Positions 17,154 through 24,019 of a DNA stretch of 64,000 bases are shown one piece after another. The first letter of the stretch is position 1. Every line of letters starts with the position of its first letter. Source of the DNA: JACPYF01 sp947085525 (GTDB lineage Bacteria; Patescibacteriota; Saccharimonadia; Saccharimonadales; Saccharimonadaceae); the NCBI GenBank assembly GCA_947085525.1, contig CAMTWU010000002.1, positions 51,071 to 115,070 on the forward strand, given 5' to 3'. The position numbers and the translations under genes are program-made. A model generated the notes under the pieces. The model was not told where the DNA came from and ran no database searches. It worked only from the letters and a program-made list of their open reading frames with translations.

Positions 17154-17363
17154 CTAGGATTTGCTATTGAGATATTTACCAGCGATGCTGAGTGCAAACG
17201 CAGGAAGTATGATAAACACGTTTATAACAAGAAGTTTTATGAGGAATTCGCTGATAGCTGAGTCTGGTTTGTCTGGTCCAGAGCTCGTCAAGACTACCAG
17301 TATTCCTAAAATACCGAATGTGATAGAAGCGTAAATAAATACTCGTGTGGCTATTTTTTGCAT
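17154..17363 (-). CDS. Small two-helix membrane protein
   Basis: 69 aa with two membrane helices (about 5-28 and 42-62) and a short Ser/Asp-rich loop. No family recognised. I start it at 17363 because TATAAT lies 9 nt upstream; the longer frame would extend into the YecM-like gene's coding end. Its promoter therefore overlaps the tail of that gene. Confidence 0.6.
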   Translation of the reverse strand: MQKIATRVFIYASITFGILGILVVLTSSGPDKPDSAISEFLIKLLVINVFIILPAFALSIAGKYLNSKS

Positions 17364-17373
17364 GGTTTTATTA

Positions 17374-17889
17374 TTATACACCTTTATCCTGTTCGAGCCG
17401 GTCTTCAATGCGCACAACTGCACCCAATGGCTGCTCATGAAATTTAACAGATAGATTATCAGTCTTCAGACCTAGTTCTGGGTTTATAACTTTGCCCATT
17501 CCTTTTCGGTTAAACGGTAGGTCGCTATGAAGTTCGGCAAATTTTTCTACATCTCCAATGACTACCAATTCCGCATGTTCCAATCCTTCGGGATATGGCG
17601 AAGCTTCTTTTGGTGCTGGTAGTTCCAGATAGGGCACGACCCATCCATCTGCACGCAAATGTTCATCTAACTCAAAGGTTGCAATAGGTCGTCCAGCAAC
17701 ATCTACTTCGCCTATCATGTTCGCAACATGACCCAGGCTTTTAAACATCTCTTTGTAGCGTTCCATTGTCTCAACCCTGTAGCAAATATGATCCATCATA
17801 GCTAACTCGCTTCGGTCTATACCAGCTTTCTCTAAACCTTTGCTGGTGTCGGCAATAAAGGTTTTATAATCTCCTAGTATTTCTATCAT
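17374..17889 (-). CDS. YecM-like VOC-fold protein
   Basis: 171 aa. The segment MMDHICYRVETMERYKEM, then GRPIATFEL, PYLELPAPKE, and EHAELVVIG with a late VKFHEQPLG fit the YecM/VOC metalloenzyme-like fold; His in DHICYRV and later Glu/His could bind metal. Substrate unknown. TATAGT lies 6 nt before the ATG (leaderless). Confidence 0.75.
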   Translation of the reverse strand: MIEILGDYKTFIADTSKGLEKAGIDRSELAMMDHICYRVETMERYKEMFKSLGHVANMIGEVDVAGRPIATFELDEHLRADGWVVPYLELPAPKEASPYPEGLEHAELVVIGDVEKFAELHSDLPFNRKGMGKVINPELGLKTDNLSVKFHEQPLGAVVRIEDRLEQDKGV

Positions 17890-17970
17890 GGTTTAACTAT
17901 ATCAAAAAAGGCTTAATAATGATTCGGGCTTTGAAATTGGATCAACGCCATCATTATTGCTAGCTAAATC

Positions 17971-18357
17971 TTAATTTATTATTTGGTTGATTGAATCTAT
18001 TTTTGCTTGAATCAAGGCAGTGACGTTGCCCAAACCTTTATCTTCTGCTTTCCAAAAAGTTTGTCTCAGCCAATCATTTGCTACTTCATCAAGGTAATCA
18101 GTACCGTGAAAACCTGCATCTACAAAAAACGATGTCATTTCTAAGTCCTTAAGTAATTCAGCTTCATCAGTGCCCTCAAGCTTTGCTTTTGATTCTACTT
18201 GAGACGCCCACGCATCATAAATTCTATTTGCTTCTATAACTTCGGGGTCATTCAAATCAAGTTCAGCAGGATCACCAACCGTTGCGGCGAACCTATTAAA
18301 AGCTGCAATAACATCTTGCTTATTGTACATTTCTGCCGGATTTGAACCTTGTTCCAT
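17971..18357 (-). CDS. Hypothetical acidic helical protein
   Basis: 128 aa, Asp/Glu-rich and helical (FNRFAATVGDPAELDLNDPE; DEVANDWLRQTFWKAEDKGL). No domain recognised, no signal peptide or membrane segment. Start chosen at 18357, with TATATT 6 nt upstream; a longer frame from 18375 would swallow that box. Alone as a transcription unit. Confidence 0.55.
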   Translation of the reverse strand: MEQGSNPAEMYNKQDVIAAFNRFAATVGDPAELDLNDPEVIEANRIYDAWASQVESKAKLEGTDEAELLKDLEMTSFFVDAGFHGTDYLDEVANDWLRQTFWKAEDKGLGNVTALIQAKIDSINQIIN

Positions 18358-18425
18358 AAAAATAATATACCACACAAAGCGGTGTTTGTAAATGCTTGGC
18401 TCCAGCTAGTTTACGTACTTTGTAA

Positions 18426-18887
18426 TTATGAAGATACTTCGTCTCTTAGTTTCATCCATATCTTACCAAGTGTATTTTCGCCACGCTTATCATGACCCCA
18501 ACCCCAAAATGCATCATTATCATTTGTTTCAACAATAGGCTTACTACCGGATTTTGCTAATGTCTCTTTGATTAGTGGATGTTGATCGTATTTTGCCCTA
18601 ATAATTTCTTTCATAATTGCTACTCTTTTTGATCTCCAATCTGGGTCATCGAATTGTTTATTTTCATTTGCAAAGTCATCGGCTTCTCGTGGAGAGCGAG
18701 TAAGCCTTACTCGTTCTGCTAGTTCAGGGCTTGTCTCGAAAAAATGCGCCGCTTGAAAAGCGTGCTCAGCCGTTGGCCAAAGTTTACCCTGCCATTCAAT
18801 TTGAAATGGGGCATAGCTATCAAACACATACCACCCCTCAAGCATAAAACCTGCAATATCTTCCTTATTGATGGAATTATTTTTCAT
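18426..18887 (-). CDS. NADAR family N-glycosidase-like protein
   Basis: 153 aa. YbiA/NADAR fold: YAPFQIEWQGKLWPTAEHAFQA with the conserved Glu-His, a middle IVETNDNDAFWGWG block and a final LGKIWMKLRDEV. Proteins of this family hydrolyse riboflavin-pathway intermediates (YbiA-type) or ADP-ribosylated substrates. The start at 18887 overlaps the aldo/keto reductase-like gene by 11 nt; an in-frame TTG at 18896 is less likely. Confidence 0.9.
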   Translation of the reverse strand: MKNNSINKEDIAGFMLEGWYVFDSYAPFQIEWQGKLWPTAEHAFQAAHFFETSPELAERVRLTRSPREADDFANENKQFDDPDWRSKRVAIMKEIIRAKYDQHPLIKETLAKSGSKPIVETNDNDAFWGWGHDKRGENTLGKIWMKLRDEVSS

Positions 18888-19809
18888 GGCTCTCAAAATC
18901 TTTTACTAGAGAAACTATTTTGTCACCCTCGTTGTCAGCATTCCAATCTATAATTGGAGGAGTGTAGTTATTCGGTCTAAAATCAGTAATTTGATTATAT
19001 TCTTCCGGTGTCATATTGAAATTGGTTGATTCTATATTTTCTTGCATATGATCTTTACTTGAGGACATTACCATTGGGTGATAGCCAAGTTTACAAATCC
19101 AATTCAAAACTATTTGATTTTGTGTTTTTCCGTATTTCTCAGATAGCTCGACTAATATTGGCCAATTATGTTTTGCTGTCATGTTACGCCTAAGAGGTCG
19201 CCAAATATTATTTGTTACATTTAATTCATCGCAAATATCAAAGACACCGGCATCCTGTAACGCACGAACCTCAAAACTTACGTGGCCTTCGTGTGCTATA
19301 AATTTGTCGCCAAATCTTTCTTTAAATTCCCTAATAGTATTTGGACCTGCATTTGATAGGCTCACGTATCTAGTCATTTTCTTATCCAGTAGATCGTCTA
19401 GAATACTATAAATTATTTCTTTATCAAATTTTGAGAATAGAGACTGAGTTACAAGAGTTGAATCGGCATAGTCTGTTTTAAAGATTCTGTAAAAGCTGGC
19501 AACGTCATCATTTATTGTTTCAATAGAGTCTAGATCTATAGGGTAGAGTGAATTTGTGATAAAGATATCTTCACGATTAATCTTACTAGCTGAGAGTGCC
19601 TCAGCAAAAAGCTTCATTGCTTGACCATGACCATATCCCATAGATAATTCTGTAAAGTTCAAACCTTGCTGTAGACAATAAACAAGTGTTTCTAGATATT
19701 TTTCATCTTCAACTTTTTCAGTAATTTCCATTGTGCGATGGCCTCTGCCGCCGATGCCGTAGCTACCAATGCCAATTTTTGATGTAGGTTTTCCTGAAAG
19801 GGTATTCAT
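18877..19809 (-). CDS. Aldo/keto reductase-fold protein with degenerate active site
   Basis: 310 aa. TIM-barrel AKR fold: SKIGIGSYGIGGRG, NFTELSMGYGHGQA, YVSLSNAGPNTIREF and SEKYGKTQNQIVLNWI (family: YG-x2-E; GxSN; TxxQxxLxW). The usual Asp-Tyr-Lys-His tetrad looks broken: Tyr is present, but the Asp site reads E/S, the Lys strand reads ITNSLY and the His strand reads SLFS-like without His. It may be a non-catalytic binder. TATACT 6 nt before the ATG gives a leaderless start; it overlaps the NADAR gene. Confidence 0.75.
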   Translation of the reverse strand: MNTLSGKPTSKIGIGSYGIGGRGHRTMEITEKVEDEKYLETLVYCLQQGLNFTELSMGYGHGQAMKLFAEALSASKINREDIFITNSLYPIDLDSIETINDDVASFYRIFKTDYADSTLVTQSLFSKFDKEIIYSILDDLLDKKMTRYVSLSNAGPNTIREFKERFGDKFIAHEGHVSFEVRALQDAGVFDICDELNVTNNIWRPLRRNMTAKHNWPILVELSEKYGKTQNQIVLNWICKLGYHPMVMSSSKDHMQENIESTNFNMTPEEYNQITDFRPNNYTPPIIDWNADNEGDKIVSLVKDFESHEK

Positions 19810-19950
19810 TTGATTAGTATAACAAATAAAGAGGCCAGACTGGATAGCGGCTGCGCCTTTTCCGCTGCGGTCATGCTCGAAGTAAACTTCTGTGCGTGAC
19901 CTTGCTACACCGTACCAGCTTCGCTACTTCAACCCGCATTCGCGGGTCAA

Positions 19951-19989
19951 AATAAAAACACTCCATCACGAGGATGAAGTATTTTTATT
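19951..19989 (-). terminator. Imperfect hairpin terminator
   Basis: AATAAAAA-ACT-CATC pairs with GATG-AGT-TTTTTATT with two mismatches around an ACGA loop. It lies downstream of the GNAT gene on the minus strand. The adjacent 19810-19950 stretch has further small hairpins (CCCGC-ATTC-GCGGG). Confidence 0.65.
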
Positions 19990-20022
19990 TGGCTCTCAGT
20001 AGTGATGGAAGTTAGAACTATT

Positions 20023-20586
20023 TTAGTTCAAAGTTTTTCGTAATAAATCTACTTCAGCATTATGTGTGAACTTAGTACCAGCTTCGTCAACCTCTTCCCA
20101 TGACTCTTTTTTGTGTCCATACACCTGATATCCCAGCCTTTCATAAAGAGATTTTGCTTCCGTATTAGTATCTTCTACACTGATTACAGCAATTTCTAAA
20201 CCTTTGTCTATTATTTTGTTCTCCATAGCTTTAATGAGTTTACTTCCAACCCCCAAGCCTCTCAATGATTCCTTTGTTGCTAGTTGCCACATAGTTCCGG
20301 AGTTTTCATTAGCTGAATAATCAATACCACCTATACATATAGGTCTACCATCTGGCGAGCGCACAGCTAGATACTCAACCTCTCCAGTACTGACACGCTC
20401 TAGTGCTTCACGCACTGCTTGTGGGTGTAATGGTCCACCTGACCATTCTATGTCTCCTAGGTCATCAAAAGTTAGACTATCAATTGAAAGTGAATCGACA
20501 CCTGCTTTTTCGATCGATTCCCTAGTTGATTTTGTGGTATCACTAGGTATTACTTTGGGTAGTCTATGGTCTTTGCTTTCTATCAT
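20023..20586 (-). CDS. GNAT family N-acetyltransferase
   Basis: 187 aa. C-terminal GNAT domain with motif A QLATKESLRGLGVGSKLIKAM (R/Q-x2-G-x-G/A) and motif B NTEAKSLYERLGYQVYG; the N-terminal 60 residues are less typical. The acyl acceptor is unknown. Start 20586 gives a TATAGA box just upstream; a longer frame from 20613 is possible. Confidence 0.88.
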   Translation of the reverse strand: MIESKDHRLPKVIPSDTTKSTRESIEKAGVDSLSIDSLTFDDLGDIEWSGGPLHPQAVREALERVSTGEVEYLAVRSPDGRPICIGGIDYSANENSGTMWQLATKESLRGLGVGSKLIKAMENKIIDKGLEIAVISVEDTNTEAKSLYERLGYQVYGHKKESWEEVDEAGTKFTHNAEVDLLRKTLN

Positions 20587-20639
20587 AATTCTATAATAAC
20601 AAAATAAAAACACTTCTTACAAAGTAGTTATACTTGGCT

Positions 20640-20766
20640 GCGAGGACTGTATAAGGAACGGATCTCACTTTTCGGTGCAAGCACCTGCACGCTCAATTCT
20701 GTACGAATCAGCGATTACCGCCAGCCAAGGCTGTCGAGTCGCTTTGCTTCGGATCCAGTCCAAAGC
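20640..20766 (-). other. Structured intergenic segment downstream of tRNA-Asn
   Basis: On the minus strand this segment begins GGACTGGATCCGAA, an inverted near-copy of the tRNA-Asn T-arm side (TTCGAATCCAGTCC), and ends with CAGTCC, so its ends can pair. Inside are CAGCCTTGGCTG and GTGCAGGTGCTTGCAC palindromes. It lies beyond the tRNA terminator. Function unknown. Confidence 0.35.
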
Positions 20767-20806
20767 ATAAAAAAACCGCCAGTAATAAATTACTGACGAA
20801 TTTTTT
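20767..20806 (-). terminator. Terminator of tRNA-Asn
   Basis: On the minus strand CGTCAGTAAT pairs with ATTACTGGCG around TT and is followed by a run of seven Ts, immediately 3' of the tRNA CCA. Confidence 0.85.
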
Positions 20807-20807
20807 A

Positions 20808-20882
20808 TGGCTCCGGGGACTGGATTCGAACCAGCGACCTAAACGTTAACAGCGTCCCGCTCTACCACTGAGCTACCCCGGA
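20808..20882 (-). tRNA. tRNA-Asn (anticodon GTT)
   Basis: 75 nt, acceptor TCCGGGG/CCCCGGA, D arm GCTC..GAGC, anticodon loop CTGTTAA giving GTT, T loop TTCGAAT, encoded CCA. The stop codon and last codons of the upstream GIY-YIG gene lie inside its first 10 nt. Confidence 0.96.
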
Positions 20883-21121
20883 ATATATGTTCTTACAAAC
20901 TCTCGTCCTCTGTAACTTTTAAGTTGTTTTTCTCTCAAAAGTGCTTCAGTACGAGTGGGAACTTCTTCTGTATAAATAAGCTCCCATTCACCCTGAAATC
21001 TAGACGTGTATCCTTTGAAGGCTCCAGTATTATGTTGAACCAATCTTTGTTTTATATCTATTGTTTGTCCTATGTATAATTTTTCTGCTGAACGATTATA
21101 CACTGCATACACTATAAACAT
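20873..21121 (-). CDS. GIY-YIG endonuclease domain protein (UPF0213-like)
   Basis: 82 aa. GIY-YIG core: MFIVYAVYNRSAEKLYIGQT (the GIY element reads VYA, the YIG is intact), DIKQRLVQHNTGAFKGYTSR with the catalytic-type Arg, and EALLREKQLKSYRG with the metal-binding Glu. Single-domain, as in UPF0213/YhbQ. Its stop is formed by tRNA-Asn sequence, and just upstream of its ATG lies a partial copy of the tRNA 5' half (21126-21164), so the gene is bracketed by tRNA-derived direct repeats. It may be a homing-type insertion. Confidence 0.88.
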   Translation of the reverse strand: MFIVYAVYNRSAEKLYIGQTIDIKQRLVQHNTGAFKGYTSRFQGEWELIYTEEVPTRTEALLREKQLKSYRGREFVRTYIPG

Positions 21122-21125
21122 AGTA

Positions 21126-21164
21126 CTACTCTACCACTGATCCGCCAGCTGGCGGAACTCCGGA
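21126..21164 (-). repeat. Partial tRNA-Asn 5'-half copy split by a 16-bp palindrome
   Basis: On the minus strand TCCGGAGT (21164-21157) and TCAGTGGTAGAG (21140-21129) reproduce the tRNA-Asn 5' half (TCCGGGGTAGC-TCAGTGGTAGAG); the 16-bp palindrome TCCGCCAGCTGGCGGA (21141-21156) sits at the junction. Confidence 0.7.
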
Positions 21165-21186
21165 ATACTCGGCTAATTATACGGTG

Positions 21187-22692
21187 TTAGCTCAGTATTT
21201 TCAACAGCTCGTCGCCATATGTTTCTAGTCGCTTTGGTCCCATGCCGTTGATATTCAACAGTTTGGACTTTGTAGTTGGTCGATGTCGAGCTAATTCCTC
21301 TAGCAAACTATCATGTGCAACAACATATGGCGGCACGCTATTTTTGCGTGATCTGGCTGTGCGCCAGGTTCGTAGTTTGTCTAATAGATCACTATCTATA
21401 TCAGGAACGGTTTCTACAACTATCACTTCATCTGCAATGTCGGATGTTTGCTGCGCAAGGTTACTAGAGCTTGATTGCATATCCTGATCTATTTCGGTGA
21501 TTGTAGGATGTAGCAGCAGCGCGCGTTTGTTGATGCCACGCAGATACAGACCGTCAATATTGCGAAGCCTAGACAATGCCACATATCCCATGCCAGGCGC
21601 AAAAGCTCTGGACAGATCAATCTCGGCAGCGTCTAAGCTCATACCTTGGCTCTTGTGTATTGTTATCGCCCATGCCAACCGCAGCGGCAGTTGGGCGACT
21701 TCGGCACGGGACTTTTCACCGTCTAGTTGTTGCCAGGTGTATTTGTCAACTTGTAGACTACGACCATTTCGGTCGAGCTTTACCTTTGGCAGGCCAGACT
21801 CTTTGTCAAAGCTAACAACTGTTCCCTGTGTTCCGTTCGCAAATTTTTTAGACGGATCATTTGCAACGAACATGACCTTAGCACCTTCTTTTAGTACCAG
21901 CGTCTCAGGCGCAAGAACGCTCTTTGCTAATGTTTCGCGATATTTTTTGGAACCTTTTGATTGCATTTCAAATACATGTTCATCACCAGGCAGGGCATCT
22001 AAATGTTTTTGGTTGATACGGTCAACATCTGCGTTATGGGTATATAATTTTGTGATGTCGTCATTGTCAGTCAATGCATCTAGCCGCTTATTTAACAAAT
22101 CAATATGGCGCTGGCGAAAATCTTGGTTACGCATAGAAACCAGTAGATCTAACAGCTCACCATCGTTTTGACGGTGCTGTTCGCTCAGGTACAAAATTTG
22201 CGGTTCCAAGTTTGCCCATGCCTGGGACTGATGTGCAAAATCATCCAACTCATTGCTGCGATTGATAGGTGGCAGCTGGAATAAATCACCAACCAATACC
22301 ACCTGCAATCCACCGAACGGCTGTTGGTTTTCGCGTGCATGACGCAGTAGCTCATCTACCATATCTAGACGCTTCCCATGCAGCATGGATACTTCGTCAA
22401 TCACCAATATATCTGCACCAGCAAGCGACTTTGCCTTTCTAGATACAATCAAACCTCGGTCTCGACTGTCTAGAAAATCGCGTACACCCAGTCCCGACCA
22501 CGAATGTATAGTTGTACCACCAATATGTGTCGCGGCAATGCCAGTGCTAGCTGTGACGGCTACTGTTTTACCAGATCTGCGGGCTCGGCCTATGAATTGA
22601 TTTAGTACAAATGTTTTGCCAGCACCAGGAGGTCCAGTCAAAAAAACTGATTGACCATCCATCATGATTCTTAATGCTTGTTTTTGTCGCAT
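21187..22692 (-). CDS. PIF1/RecD2-like helicase with C-terminal HRDC domain
   Basis: 501 aa SF1B 5'-3' DNA helicase. Walker A GPPGAGKT (about 20-27), VTASTGIAATHIGGTTIHSW, Walker B ILVIDEVSML, motif III VVLVGDLFQLPP, and the C-terminal ITIHKSQGMSL and YVALSRLRNIDGLYL elements. An HRDC domain at about 430-500 (YVVAHDSLLEELARHRPTTK...LLNINGMGPKRLETYG) probably helps DNA binding. Start 22692 with TATACA/TACAAT just upstream; a longer frame overlaps the divergent promoter. Confidence 0.93.
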   Translation of the reverse strand: MRQKQALRIMMDGQSVFLTGPPGAGKTFVLNQFIGRARRSGKTVAVTASTGIAATHIGGTTIHSWSGLGVRDFLDSRDRGLIVSRKAKSLAGADILVIDEVSMLHGKRLDMVDELLRHARENQQPFGGLQVVLVGDLFQLPPINRSNELDDFAHQSQAWANLEPQILYLSEQHRQNDGELLDLLVSMRNQDFRQRHIDLLNKRLDALTDNDDITKLYTHNADVDRINQKHLDALPGDEHVFEMQSKGSKKYRETLAKSVLAPETLVLKEGAKVMFVANDPSKKFANGTQGTVVSFDKESGLPKVKLDRNGRSLQVDKYTWQQLDGEKSRAEVAQLPLRLAWAITIHKSQGMSLDAAEIDLSRAFAPGMGYVALSRLRNIDGLYLRGINKRALLLHPTITEIDQDMQSSSSNLAQQTSDIADEVIVVETVPDIDSDLLDKLRTWRTARSRKNSVPPYVVAHDSLLEELARHRPTTKSKLLNINGMGPKRLETYGDELLKILS

Positions 22693-22732
22693 GCATTTAA
22701 TTGTATAGCACTCGCAGTATATAATTGTACTT

Positions 22733-23983
22733 ATGCCTATCAACAATCCTAGGCGGGGTAGTCATCCCTACTATCATTACCACCACAGACATTACTCGCA
22801 GTCAAAAAAGAAAACCCCATGGTTACTAATATTGTTACCTATAATATTGCTCGGATATTGTTTGTACTGGTATATTCAGCCGCTAGATCCAGTAACATCA
22901 ACAACCAAGGTTTTATCAGTTCGGGCTCAGCCAGCCACTACAATGACTTGGCCTGTAACCAGTCAGGCCGCAATTGGATCAACGGATCAAGGTATTTTTG
23001 CCATTAAACCAGGCCAGACAGTCAGACCCACAGCATCAACTGCAAAGCTAGTCACTGTATTAACAGTTTTGCAGGAAAAGCCACTAAAGCTTGGCGAGCA
23101 AGGTCCAACCATCACTATGACCCAAAAAGATGTTGATATTTACAATCAGTATTTTGCCAATGATGGTTCAGTTGCCAAAGTTGAAGTCGGCACAAAGCTG
23201 AGCCAATACCAAATGTTACAAGGTCTTTTGCTACCTAGTGCGAATAATTATGCAGACAGCTTGGCTATATGGGCCTTTGGCAGTCTAGAAAATTATCAAA
23301 AATCTGCACAAAAGTTAGTCAACAAAATCGGCATGGAAAAAACTACTATCGGCAGTGACGCCAGCGGATTTTCACCAACCACAACCAGCAATACCGAAGA
23401 TCTAACAAAACTAGCAATCGCATCGGTTGATAACAAAGTTGTTGCCGAAATAGTACAGCAACCCGAAGTCAACCTGCCAGTTGCAGGTGTCAAACAAAAT
23501 ACAAATTGGTTACTGGGTGCCGATGGTGTGATTGGTCTAAAGACAGGCAATACTGACGAAGCTGGTGGTGTTTATGTGTTTGCCAGCAAATATGATTATG
23601 ACGCAGCCCACAACACAACTATTGTTGGTGCAGTTCAGGGCGAGCCAAATGTCATAGCGGCAATACGCCAGTCTAGATTATTGATCAATCAAGCCAAATC
23701 TAATTACAAACTAGTAAAAGTTGTCGAGAAAGGTCAAACCGTTGCCGTTTATTCCAGCCAATGGGGGCAACAGGTCAATGCGGTTGCAGCCAAAGACGTT
23801 ACGGCTTTGCAATGGGGTGATTCAAAAATTAAACCCCATATTCAATTGGATCAGATCGAGGTTCCAGCCATAAAGGGTACAAAAGTAGGAACTGTAAAGA
23901 TCGGTGATGTTTCGACAGATATTATATTACAAGTTGACCTAGCCACTCCCGACTGGCAGTGGCGAGTATTTAGATGGCTCTAG
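22733..23983 (+). CDS. Serine-type D-Ala-D-Ala carboxypeptidase (PBP5/DacA family)
   Basis: 416 aa. Cytoplasmic His/Tyr/Ser-rich N-terminus, one membrane anchor at about 34-50, then an S11 peptidase domain with SxxK in TASTAK (about residue 100), SxN in PSANNYADSL and KTG in GLKTGNTDEAGG (about 269). A C-terminal beta domain follows. It trims stem pentapeptides outside the membrane. The N-terminal anchor replaces the usual signal peptide plus C-terminal amphipathic helix. TATAAT at 22720-22725, 7 nt before ATG. Confidence 0.92.
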   Translation: MPINNPRRGSHPYYHYHHRHYSQSKKKTPWLLILLPIILLGYCLYWYIQPLDPVTSTTKVLSVRAQPATTMTWPVTSQAAIGSTDQGIFAIKPGQTVRPTASTAKLVTVLTVLQEKPLKLGEQGPTITMTQKDVDIYNQYFANDGSVAKVEVGTKLSQYQMLQGLLLPSANNYADSLAIWAFGSLENYQKSAQKLVNKIGMEKTTIGSDASGFSPTTTSNTEDLTKLAIASVDNKVVAEIVQQPEVNLPVAGVKQNTNWLLGADGVIGLKTGNTDEAGGVYVFASKYDYDAAHNTTIVGAVQGEPNVIAAIRQSRLLINQAKSNYKLVKVVEKGQTVAVYSSQWGQQVNAVAAKDVTALQWGDSKIKPHIQLDQIEVPAIKGTKVGTVKIGDVSTDIILQVDLATPDWQWRVFRWL

Positions 23984-24019
23984 GTTATCATCGCAGACAT
24001 TATGGGTTATATTAAATAG

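Noticed and set aside
21497..22171. 224-aa plus-strand frame inside the PIF1-like helicase
   Set aside because: Antisense shadow; helicase motifs are on the other strand.
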